64,000 bases of DNA. Source: Robiginitalea sediminis. GTDB taxonomy: Bacteria; Bacteroidota; Bacteroidia; Flavobacteriales; Flavobacteriaceae. The DNA lies in contig NZ_NGNR01000002.1 in the NCBI RefSeq assembly GCF_002198115.1, forward strand, positions 479,558 to 543,557, given 5' to 3'. Both the position numbers and the translations under genes were made by a program. Below the pieces are notes generated by a model, which saw only the letters and a list, made by a program, of their open reading frames with translations, had not been told where the DNA came from and did not search any database. Of the stretch, positions 8,247-15,824 are shown in pieces; position 1 is the stretch's first letter, and each line of letters opens with the position of its first letter.

Positions 8247-9446
8247 TCAAGAGGACCTGAGGCGATAATTGCTGTAGCCCAGCAGGGCAAGGGAAAAGGA
8301 CCCGCAAACAGCAAAACCAAGGAAGAGGGGCAGAGCAGAATCGGTCACAAAACTGCCGATCCAGGTACTTATGGGCACAGACATCAGCGTAGCGATAAAG
8401 CCGGTAATAGCCGCCCCAATCCCGGCAATATGGCCCAGGGGCTCCATGGCCATGGACCGCAGGTTGCCGAATAAAAATCCCACTGCGAAGAACTGCAAGG
8501 CCAGAAACCCCATCAATACCCAAACCGAAGGGTTTTCGCTGTTGAAAAACAGGATGCTGTAACAAAGCGGCGTTGCGGTATAGACCAATAGGGCAACGGT
8601 GATAAGCCGTCTCATGCCAAAACGCAACACCAGGGTCCCGTTTAGGAATGTGGCGGTGCCGATGGTTACCGCCAGGCCGGCAAACAGATAGGGAAATAGG
8701 TCCGGAAGGCCGTACTGACCCTCAAATATCTGTTGGGAAGTGCTCAGGTATACCAGGAATGAACCGGTTACAAACCCCCAGATATACGTAAAAATCATGG
8801 TTCTCCTGTAGCTCATGACCTGCCTGAAACCCCTCAGAATCCGCATAAAGCTAAAGCCGGAACGGTTCCTGGGGTGCAGGGTTTCTTCCTGCCGGCGCCA
8901 GAACCAAAGGGCCACCAGGAGGCTGAACCCCACCTGCACATAAAAAATGGCTTCCCAACCCAAAATATCAAGGATGAGTTTCCCAAAAGCGGGTGCCACG
9001 ATGGGCACCAGAATGAAAACCACGGTCACAAAGGACATGATCCGAGCCATATAATCCCCGCTGAAGCGGTCGCGAATCATGGCAATGCTGATGGTTCTCG
9101 GGGCCGAAAGCGACATGCCCTGGAGGATGCGCCCGGCAATCATCCATTCCAGGCTACTTGCTGCCACACATATTCCACTGGCCAGGATAAATATCCCGAA
9201 GCCGATATACACCACGGGTTTGCGCCCTACGCTGTCGGAAATAGGGCCAAAGAGCAGAGGACCGGTCCCCATACCAAGGAAGAAAAGGGTAATCAGGAGT
9301 TGGTTGGCTGCAGGATCATGGTTCCCCACAGCAATGCCGATGATGTCGAGGGCTGGCAACAAGGCATCCAGGGCCAGGGCCACAATAGACATAAGCGCTG
9401 CCATCAAGGCAATGAATTCCGTATGCGTTCCCCCAGGTTTTACCAC
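8247..9446 (-). CDS. Bcr/CflA-type multidrug MFS transporter
   Basis: 399 residues with twelve predicted transmembrane helices. GTG start; the TEFIALMAALMSIVALALDALLPAL opening (in part) and GPISDSVGRKPVVYIGFGIF loop 2-3 motif are typical of the Bcr/CflA drug-H+ antiporters. The MIAGRILQG motif follows in helix 4. Inner-membrane efflux of small drugs or dipeptides by family. It is followed by TerC with a 55-nt gap and transcribed in the same direction, so read-through is possible. Confidence 0.88.
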   Translation of the reverse strand: MVKPGGTHTEFIALMAALMSIVALALDALLPALDIIGIAVGNHDPAANQLLITLFFLGMGTGPLLFGPISDSVGRKPVVYIGFGIFILASGICVAASSLEWMIAGRILQGMSLSAPRTISIAMIRDRFSGDYMARIMSFVTVVFILVPIVAPAFGKLILDILGWEAIFYVQVGFSLLVALWFWRRQEETLHPRNRSGFSFMRILRGFRQVMSYRRTMIFTYIWGFVTGSFLVYLSTSQQIFEGQYGLPDLFPYLFAGLAVTIGTATFLNGTLVLRFGMRRLITVALLVYTATPLCYSILFFNSENPSVWVLMGFLALQFFAVGFLFGNLRSMAMEPLGHIAGIGAAITGFIATLMSVPISTWIGSFVTDSALPLFLGFAVCGSFSLALLGYSNYRLRSS

Positions 9447-9634
9447 GGCCCAAAAATAGACCTAAAAATGGGCTTCTGCCTGTTGAACCCCAAAGAAATA
9501 CGAGGCCCAGTTACTCCGTCTCCATCGCAAACACTTAAGCATCAGGAAGGTGTCGCTTAAGAGACGCCAAAAACTGGGTTGATATAAGACTCGAAATTCC
9601 CTGTAAATCGTATCTTTCAGGTAAAACCAGTGAG

Positions 9635-10012
9635 ATGAAAATACGAATGGAAGGCAGTTCCGTGCGCCTGAGGCTTCGGCGTACAGAGGTGGCTCAAATT
9701 GGGGCAGGGGAACGTCTGGTCGAAAAAGTGGTATTCCCGGATGGGGTATGGACCTATTCCTTGGTTCCAGAGGACGGTGTCCAGGAACTCTCAGCCCGGA
9801 TGACTACCCAAGGTGTTGACATCATCCTGCCCGCAAAACTGGCAGCTTCCTGGGCCCATTCGGAACAGGTAGGGTTTGAGAATTGGGTGGGACTCCCCGG
9901 GGGTTCGCAACTGCATTTGCTCGTGGAAAAGGATTTTGTCTGCCTGGACAGGGATCTGGAGAGCCAGAAGGATCATTACCCGAACCCCAAGGCAGATGTC
10001 CAAGGTTGTTAG
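9635..10012 (+). CDS. Small uncharacterised protein (DUF7009-like)
   Basis: 125 residues beginning MKIRMEGSSVRLRLRRTEVAQ. The pattern MKIR-G-S-R-RL-EV and the following VFPDGVWTYSLVP strand look like a small beta-rich flavobacterial family I know as DUF7009; that name is from memory and is the weak part of the call. Two Cys lie near the C-terminus. No signal peptide. Followed by a 115-nt AT-rich gap. Confidence 0.6.
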   Translation: MKIRMEGSSVRLRLRRTEVAQIGAGERLVEKVVFPDGVWTYSLVPEDGVQELSARMTTQGVDIILPAKLAASWAHSEQVGFENWVGLPGGSQLHLLVEKDFVCLDRDLESQKDHYPNPKADVQGC

Positions 10013-10127
10013 TTTTAATTAAATCATAATGAGCTGTATTATAATACTTAAACGTTTGTTATATTATAGTTTAATTTAATTTCTGAAACTAAAGAAAAGG
10101 CTGTATACCCCTCAAAAACAAACAGGA

Positions 10128-10664
10128 ATGAAAGGTAGTTTCTGGACCACGGATAAAATCGTTAGTCTCGTTGCCATGGGGATCAGTCTGCTTACGCTTG
10201 TCATATTTGTTCGGCAAACCGACATCATCGAACAACAGAGTCATCTTTCGGTAATGCCTTATCTGCGTCTGGAGATGAGCAACGATAACCAGAACCATTT
10301 CACTAAGATGGAACTCTTCAACTATGGAGTGGGGCCGGCCATCATTGAATCCCGGGAATTGTATTACAAGGGACAGTGGCTGGATATGGAATTTGCGGAT
10401 TTTTTCAGGTCCAAAGTACCTGAAATGCAGGAGATAACCCTGGTTGCCAATGCCAACCTGGCCCCAGGGCAGGCCATACCTTCGGGCGGAACCCGACTGC
10501 TTTTGCAAATGTGCGATACCCAGGAATGCCACCGCAGGCTGTTTATTGCCATGCAGGCCCTTCAGGAAGGAGATTTCGACTATCGCATCCGGTACCGGTC
10601 CATTTACGGGGACCGTTGGGAAATACGGTCCGGCCAATCTGAGCCCCTTGCCCTGCAGCCCTGA
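10128..10664 (+). CDS. Membrane-anchored protein of unknown function
   Basis: 178 residues. One N-terminal transmembrane helix (IVSLVAMGISLLTLVIFV, about 9-26) followed by a short linker and a beta-rich domain with FNYGVGPAIIESREL and LFIAMQALQEGDFDYRIRY. This layout of a TM anchor plus an extracytoplasmic beta domain resembles many small bacterial proteins without a name. AGGA lies 3 nt upstream of the ATG. A long antisense frame at 10089-10637 is a shadow. Confidence 0.6.
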   Translation: MKGSFWTTDKIVSLVAMGISLLTLVIFVRQTDIIEQQSHLSVMPYLRLEMSNDNQNHFTKMELFNYGVGPAIIESRELYYKGQWLDMEFADFFRSKVPEMQEITLVANANLAPGQAIPSGGTRLLLQMCDTQECHRRLFIAMQALQEGDFDYRIRYRSIYGDRWEIRSGQSEPLALQP

Positions 10665-10736
10665 TTAATTTCCAGTGGTAGCTGTAACATATTGGAAAAT
10701 TTTCCTTCTCATGTATATATCAAAGAAGGAACACTC

Positions 10737-12380
10737 ATGACCTTGTTATCCCGTCTCACCCTGCTCGTTTGCTTTTTTTGGGCAGGTACTTTTGCGTTTT
10801 CCCAAAGCGAACTTACGGCAGCCGAGTGGCAGGAAGACCTCCGCTATTTGCAGCAAACCATCCATTCGGACTATCCCTTTTTGTTTAAGAAGGTTCGCCC
10901 AGATGCCTGGGATGCAACGGTAGATTCGCTTTATCTCGCGATTCCGGAGATGGAACCCCATGAAATTATGGTGGGCCTTGCCCGGGTGGTAGCCCGCTTT
11001 GAGTACGGGCATACTGTCTTGGGGTATTGGGAAGGCAAGGTGCCTTACAGTCAGTTGCCCATTGTCCTTTATGATTTCCAGGACGGGATATACCTGCAGG
11101 GGGTGCATCGGGACTATGCAAACCTGGCGGGGGCAAGATTAACGGGAATTGAGGGGGTGCCCATTTCAGAGGTGCTGAAACGGATGCGACCCGTGGTTCC
11201 GGCTGAGAATGATATGTTTGTGAAAGCCTATGGCATTCATTATCTGACCTTTCCGGAATTCCTCCATGCCCAGGGCGTGATACCATCGTTGAAAAACAGT
11301 ATTACCTTGAACCTGGAGCAGGAGGGAAGGGCCTTTGAAGCCACTATAGAAGCGGTCCCCGCCGAACGGTTTCCGCGCCAATACGGGATGGTGGTCCCCG
11401 GCGCGGAATGGGTGGAGTCCCGGGACCTGAGCCAGACCCCGCTATACCTGAAAAACCTCGAGCGCATCTACTATTACGAACACCTGCCAGAAGAAAACGC
11501 TGTCTACTTGCGGCACAGTCAGATCATGGACGATTCCACCGCCACTATCCCGCAGTTTTACGATGAGGTGTTCAGGTTTATAGAAGAAAATAAGGTAAAG
11601 AAGCTCATTTTGGATGTACGCCTTAATGGCGGGGGTAATAATTACAAAAACAAGCCCATCGTTACCGGGATTATCCGCTCCAGGATCAATGAACCCGGGA
11701 AGCTGATGGTCATTATCGGCCGAAGGACCTTTTCGGCCTGCCAGAACCTGGTAAACGAATTACACAACTACACCCATGCGGTGTTTGTTGGGGAACCCAC
11801 AGGGGAGAACATCAACTTTTACGGGGACAACCGACCGGTAGCCCTCCCGAATTCCGGAATAAACGCCTATTTATCCTATGCCTGGTGGCAGGATAAGCCC
11901 CAATGGGAAAATGCGGACTGGCTGGCTCCACAGTTGGCGGCTGAACCTACCTTCGAACAGTACCGGACCAACCAGGACCCAGCCCTCGAGGCGGCACTGG
12001 CATTTCAGGACAGTACATATATCTCCGACCCTATGGGCCATCTGACGCGGTTGTTTACCCAGGGAGCGATCCAGGAGGTACAAGCCGAGGCATCCCGGAT
12101 GATTGCCGATCCCAATTACGCCTACTTTGATTTTAAATCGAAGTTTGAAGAAGCTGCCTCTAACTTGCTTGAAAGCAACAGTGTAGAGGAGGCTTATTTT
12201 GTTTCATCCCTGGTCACAGGCTTCTATCCGGAAGCGCCTTCGGCATGGCTGCTTCACGGTCGGATCTTGCAGGCCAAAGGGGAGGGGGAGAAGGCTCGCG
12301 AGAGTTTGAAAAAGGTGATTTCCCTGGGAGGGAGCCAGAACCTTCGCAAGCAGGCAGAGGCCCTCCTTAAGGCGGAATAG
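10737..12380 (+). CDS. S41-family (tail-specific-protease-like) exported peptidase
   Basis: 547 residues from the ATG at 10737, preceded by AAGGAA; an upstream in-frame start at 10692 adds 15 residues before the signal peptide. Signal peptide with AFSQ cut site, then about residues 290-303 LILDVRLNGGGNNY and the catalytic-serine segment TFSACQN (about 331-337), both typical of S41/interphotoreceptor-retinoid-binding proteases. The C-terminus carries a helical TPR-like tail (YFVSSLVTGFYPEAPSAWLLHGRI). Periplasmic; substrate unknown. No PDZ domain is evident. Confidence 0.78.
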   Translation: MTLLSRLTLLVCFFWAGTFAFSQSELTAAEWQEDLRYLQQTIHSDYPFLFKKVRPDAWDATVDSLYLAIPEMEPHEIMVGLARVVARFEYGHTVLGYWEGKVPYSQLPIVLYDFQDGIYLQGVHRDYANLAGARLTGIEGVPISEVLKRMRPVVPAENDMFVKAYGIHYLTFPEFLHAQGVIPSLKNSITLNLEQEGRAFEATIEAVPAERFPRQYGMVVPGAEWVESRDLSQTPLYLKNLERIYYYEHLPEENAVYLRHSQIMDDSTATIPQFYDEVFRFIEENKVKKLILDVRLNGGGNNYKNKPIVTGIIRSRINEPGKLMVIIGRRTFSACQNLVNELHNYTHAVFVGEPTGENINFYGDNRPVALPNSGINAYLSYAWWQDKPQWENADWLAPQLAAEPTFEQYRTNQDPALEAALAFQDSTYISDPMGHLTRLFTQGAIQEVQAEASRMIADPNYAYFDFKSKFEEAASNLLESNSVEEAYFVSSLVTGFYPEAPSAWLLHGRILQAKGEGEKARESLKKVISLGGSQNLRKQAEALLKAE

Positions 12381-12450
12381 GGACTCTTAAATCCTTGTGA
12401 ATTAGGACTTTTTTGGCAATAAATCGCATAAACGAGGGTTACCTTAGAGT

Positions 12451-13038
12451 ATGCGACGAAAGAGCAGGAATATCTTTGCCTTATGTTACGGCTGCTGGTT
12501 GGTGGCCATCGTGTTGGTCCTCACCACCAGTACCAGTGGGTGCGATGCGGGAAAAGCCACGGCATCAGCAGAACAGTTGGCAGCTTTGGACCAACAGCTC
12601 AAGAGCAATGAGTGGCGCTTGGAAGTGGAGTTTGCCATGCCCATGGCTTCCCCCGAATACGTAAGTGCTGCCAATCTCGGGGTTACTCAGGCCCGGGGGA
12701 GTTCTGTAACCAATATTAACCTGACGGGAGAAGGCTATTACCTGGAAATGCATGGGGACTCCATTAAGGCGTATTTGCCGTACTACGGCAGGCGGGACAA
12801 TGTAACCCGGGTAGGCGGCCGGGGAGGTATTGAACTCGATACGGAATATACCGAATATAAGATCCGGAATTCAAGGAGTGGCAAGACCCTGGAGTTTTTT
12901 GCACGGGACGGATACGAACGCTTTCGTTTCCTGATGGAACTCAGCTCAGGTGGTCGCACAGAAGTTTCCGTTTTCAGCCCCCAGCGCGATGTAATCCGGT
13001 ACAGGGGGATGACCCGGTTTAAGGGAGCAACACCATAA
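12451..13038 (+). CDS. DUF4251 lipoprotein, copy 1
   Basis: 195 residues. N-terminal signal with lipobox STSGCD, then residues about 50-190 match DUF4251: a SNEWRLEVEFAMP strand, NLTGEGYYLEMHGDSIKAYLPYYGR and a C-terminal SPQRDVIRYRGM. Predicted periplasmic or outer-membrane lipoprotein with a beta-rich fold, function unknown. A second, diverged DUF4251 gene follows after 68 nt. Confidence 0.75.
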   Translation: MRRKSRNIFALCYGCWLVAIVLVLTTSTSGCDAGKATASAEQLAALDQQLKSNEWRLEVEFAMPMASPEYVSAANLGVTQARGSSVTNINLTGEGYYLEMHGDSIKAYLPYYGRRDNVTRVGGRGGIELDTEYTEYKIRNSRSGKTLEFFARDGYERFRFLMELSSGGRTEVSVFSPQRDVIRYRGMTRFKGATP

Positions 13039-13106
13039 GAGGGTGTTTAAAGGCTGGTTGAAATTTTAGTACTATCTTATAGTAGGATTCCAAAGACTAC
13101 TAGGAC

Positions 13107-13634
13107 ATGAAAATCAGATTTCTGCTTGTTTTGAGTATTGCCGCAGTTTCCACTATAGGTTGCCAAACCGTAAGGAATGTTCCCGGTACAGAAGCTAATA
13201 CCGTATCGGAACTTAAAGCGCCTTTGCACCTGAATTTTGAGGTAGTAGAATCTTCAACCCAGGTAGCGACCGTTTCTTTTAGGCCTCTCAGAACCAGGAA
13301 TACTGTGGAATCCTTCAATAAATCCGGTTTTTACCTCAGTATCCAGGGAGACAGGGTCACGGCGGAACTTCCGCATTACATCATGAGACAATTCTTCAGG
13401 GATGCGTATGAAAGGCCTGGAATCTTTATAGACAACAAGCAACTCACTAATCTGGCGTATACACGCTATAAAGACCCAAGAGAGTTTACTCTGCAGTTCG
13501 AAGTACTGAATCTTACCGAACGCCTGCGCTTTGAACTTCATATAATGCCGGACCAGACGGCATATATGAAGCTGCTTAGTGCACAACGTCCCATGGTCAC
13601 CGGTTATACCGGGAAGGTGAGCAGTACCTTATAA
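13107..13634 (+). CDS. DUF4251-like lipoprotein, diverged copy 2
   Basis: 175 residues with lipobox STIGCQ. It keeps the order of copy 1: LHLNFEVVESSTQVATVSF, FNKSGFYLSIQGDRVTAELPHY, and SAQRPMVTGYTGKV in place of SPQRDVIRYRGM. Base composition is visibly lower in GC than that of the first copy. It is probably a tandem duplicate that has drifted or an acquired paralogue; it abuts the repeat cluster at 13.7 kb. Confidence 0.65.
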   Translation: MKIRFLLVLSIAAVSTIGCQTVRNVPGTEANTVSELKAPLHLNFEVVESSTQVATVSFRPLRTRNTVESFNKSGFYLSIQGDRVTAELPHYIMRQFFRDAYERPGIFIDNKQLTNLAYTRYKDPREFTLQFEVLNLTERLRFELHIMPDQTAYMKLLSAQRPMVTGYTGKVSSTL

Positions 13635-13712
13635 TTCGCTTACCGTCCAATTACATGTAAGTAGGGGGCTTTTCAAATTATCTATTAGACATAATATAAA
13701 TTATAGTACAAC

Positions 13713-14091
13713 CCAATATCCGCGTAATATGCAGTATTTGACATAAAACCAGTTTCGTACCGCTGTGTATGAAACGGTACAGGTTTTATGACAAGCGGAT
13801 ATGGCCCTATTGAGTAATGTTTTTATTTGCTATTTCCGCTCGGGCGCATAACGGAAAAGATTTTATGTCAAAGGAAATGAACCGTATCATGCAATTACCG
13901 AAGCGTACGAAACGGTAGAGGTTTTTATGACAACCGGATACGGCCTAATCCTGTACTGTTGATTTACCATTACCGTTTAGCGGAGCTAATTGATCATATA
14001 ATCTGTTATGTGTAGCTACATGCAGATAGCATCAGATTTATGACAAAGGAAAATGGCTTGCAGAATCAATGATTTAAAGCGTATGAGACGG
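13713..14091. repeat. Cluster of related inverted and direct repeats, gene-free
   Basis: This 500-nt gap holds no convincing gene. It contains a core of about 44 nt twice (13766-13806 and 13901-13945, sharing GAAACGGTA-AGG-TTTT-ATGACAA-CGGATA-GGCC) and a shorter third version at 14076-14091 (AAAGCGTATGAGACGG). A companion element TATG(T/A)CAAAGGAAA occurs at 13864-13879 and 14039-14055. An inverted copy at 13713-13763 pairs with the first core: ATATCCGC (13716-13723) with GCGGATAT (13795-13802), and GACATAAAACC (13740-13750) with GGTTTTATGAC (13782-13792, one mismatch). Low GC. MITE-like or structured-RNA array. Confidence 0.7.
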
Positions 14092-14137
14092 CACCTGTGA
14101 AGTGTCTGTAGTGTGCCATTTCCTGTTTAAGCCCTTA

Positions 14138-14584
14138 TTAAGCCAGGTTAACCCGGACGGCATTCATGCCTTTCTGCCCCTTTTCAAGCTCGAAGGTAAC
14201 GGCATCGTTCTCGTCGATTTCGTCGATAAGGCCAGAAACATGTACAAAGTGTTTTTCCTGCGATTCCACATCCAGTATAAATCCAAACCCCTTGGAGTGG
14301 TCAAAAAATGTGACTTTGCCTCTGCGAACAGGATCGATTTCTTCTTCCTCTTTCTGAGGGATACCCAAAACAATATCCTCGGCTTTGACTTTGATTTTAT
14401 CGGATGGATTTGGCGGGGTGTCGGTAAGATTTCCAAATTGGTCCACATATGCGAAGGGGATACCGCCTTCACCCTCCTTGGCCTCTGCCCTGCGCGCTTC
14501 TTTCTTCTTCTGCTTTTCTTCCCTTTTCTTGAGCCGTTTTTTCTCCTTTTCCCTTTTACTAAACGTTTGTTGTGATTTGGCCAT
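14138..14584 (-). CDS. Cold-shock-domain protein with basic N-terminal extension
   Basis: 148 residues. Residues 1-35 are almost entirely Lys/Arg/Glu (KREKEKKRLKKREEKQKKK), followed by a linker and a cold-shock domain (about 87-148) with RGKVTFFDHSKGFGFI (RNP1) and KHFVHVSGL (RNP2). By family it binds single-stranded RNA or DNA; the charged extension probably adds RNA binding and is a known variant in Flavobacteriaceae. It is next to a short single-domain cold-shock gene with the same orientation, 105 nt upstream. Confidence 0.9.
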   Translation of the reverse strand: MAKSQQTFSKREKEKKRLKKREEKQKKKEARRAEAKEGEGGIPFAYVDQFGNLTDTPPNPSDKIKVKAEDIVLGIPQKEEEEIDPVRRGKVTFFDHSKGFGFILDVESQEKHFVHVSGLIDEIDENDAVTFELEKGQKGMNAVRVNLA

Positions 14585-14637
14585 AGATTGAATTATGCTC
14601 TTAAGGTAGTACTTTAAATACCGATAGGGGTCCGATT

Positions 14638-14668
14638 AAAAAAAAAAGCCCATCCAAAGTGGATGGGC
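14638..14668 (-). terminator. Rho-independent terminator of the short csp gene
   Basis: Perfect 8-bp stem GCCCATCC / GGATGGGC with a 5-nt loop, followed in the minus direction by a run of about ten T. It ends transcription of the gene at 14690-14881. Confidence 0.85.
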
Positions 14669-14689
14669 CCTGAAAAAACAATTATGTCT

Positions 14690-14881
14690 TCAGATAACTT
14701 TTACGTTAACTGCGTTTAATCCTTTTTGTCCTTGTTCCAGATCAAATTCAACTTCGTCACCTTCGCGCACCTCGTCAATTAATCCTGTAACATGTACAAA
14801 GTGATCTTTTTCGACGCCTTCTTCGGTAATAAATCCAAAACCTTTGGAGTCGTTAAAGAATTTCACTGTTCCTTTACTCAT
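14690..14881 (-). CDS. Cold-shock protein, CspA family
   Basis: 63 residues, a stand-alone cold-shock domain: MSKGTVKFFNDSKGFGFITEEG (in part) with RNP1 KGFGFI and RNP2 DHFVHVTGL, ending QKGLNAVNVKVI. By family an RNA chaperone. It shares the QKGxNAV ending with the larger cold-shock protein downstream. Upstream, 14882-15033 is AT-rich and must hold the csp leader and the divergent promoter of the aldolase gene. Confidence 0.93.
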   Translation of the reverse strand: MSKGTVKFFNDSKGFGFITEEGVEKDHFVHVTGLIDEVREGDEVEFDLEQGQKGLNAVNVKVI

Positions 14882-15033
14882 GATAATACTATTAAATTAG
14901 TGGGCAAAGGTGAGGCTAATAATCGAATATTCAGTCATTTATTGAAAATATTTATCTTAAATATCCCAATAGCTTTGCCAAAACCGCGACATTAATCTCT
15001 TTTAAGTACCTCTGTCGAACAAAACCGGTTCTT

Positions 15034-15780
15034 ATGATGATCAAATCCTTCCGCCATGCCCTCTCCACAGATAAACCTTTAAAGGGCATCCTGATTTCCG
15101 TGCCTTCCTGTGAAATGGTCGAAATGATTTCCGACGCAGGTTTTGACTGGTTATTCCTGGACATGGAACACAGCCCTGTGAGTCATGAAACGATGCTGAA
15201 TTTACTCAGGTGCGTTTCCCCGAAATGCCTGTGTGCGGTTCGGGTCCCGGAGGCAACCGCCACAGATGTGGCCCGGGTGCTGGATGCGGGTGCAGAGGCG
15301 GTTATCTTTCCCCGGATTTCTACCGAGGCTCAGGCACGGCATGCGGTTTCCCTGTGCAAATACCCACCTGAGGGCCTGCGGGGTGTGGGTATGGGGCGCG
15401 GGGCCCGTTATGGAAGGGACTTTACCGAATACCTGAAAGAGGCGAACCAAAGTATAGCCTGCATTGTCCAGATCGAAGATGCCGAGGCCGTGAAAAATGC
15501 GGCAGCCATTGCTGCAGTACCCGGCGTAGACGCCCTTTTTATTGGCCCCTACGACCTGTCCATGAGTATGGGCCTGCCCGGGGAGGTTACCCACCCGGAC
15601 GTCCAGCAGGCCATTGCCAGCGTGGCACGGCTAAAAGCTCCGGGGCTGACCCTGGGAATTTTTACCGCCAACCCGGAAACCATGAAACAGTATACGGACC
15701 AGGGCTTTCGCCTGTTGGCGGGTGGTATTGATACGGAACTGGTCCGTAGCGGAGCCCAACGAATCCTGGATACCATGTAA
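15034..15780 (+). CDS. HpcH/HpaI-type aldolase/citrate-lyase-like protein
   Basis: 248 residues. Characteristic motifs: WLFLDMEHSP (residues about 34-43), CAVRVPEATATDVARVLDAGAEAVIFPR with the metal and substrate residues, and the VQIEDAEAV and DALFIGPYDLSMSMG blocks. By family it is a class II pyruvate aldolase cleaving 2-keto-3-deoxy or dihydroxyheptenedioate-type substrates; the actual substrate is open. Cytoplasmic. Start chosen at the first of two adjacent ATGs. Confidence 0.88.
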   Translation: MMIKSFRHALSTDKPLKGILISVPSCEMVEMISDAGFDWLFLDMEHSPVSHETMLNLLRCVSPKCLCAVRVPEATATDVARVLDAGAEAVIFPRISTEAQARHAVSLCKYPPEGLRGVGMGRGARYGRDFTEYLKEANQSIACIVQIEDAEAVKNAAAIAAVPGVDALFIGPYDLSMSMGLPGEVTHPDVQQAIASVARLKAPGLTLGIFTANPETMKQYTDQGFRLLAGGIDTELVRSGAQRILDTM

Positions 15781-15824
15781 GGCATTTTCCCGCCGAGGCA
15801 GGCGACCACCATTTTTTCCGCACC

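Noticed and set aside
10089-10637. Minus-strand frame of 182 codons
   Set aside because: Shadow of the membrane-anchored protein at 10128, which has the transmembrane helix and a ribosome-binding AGGA.
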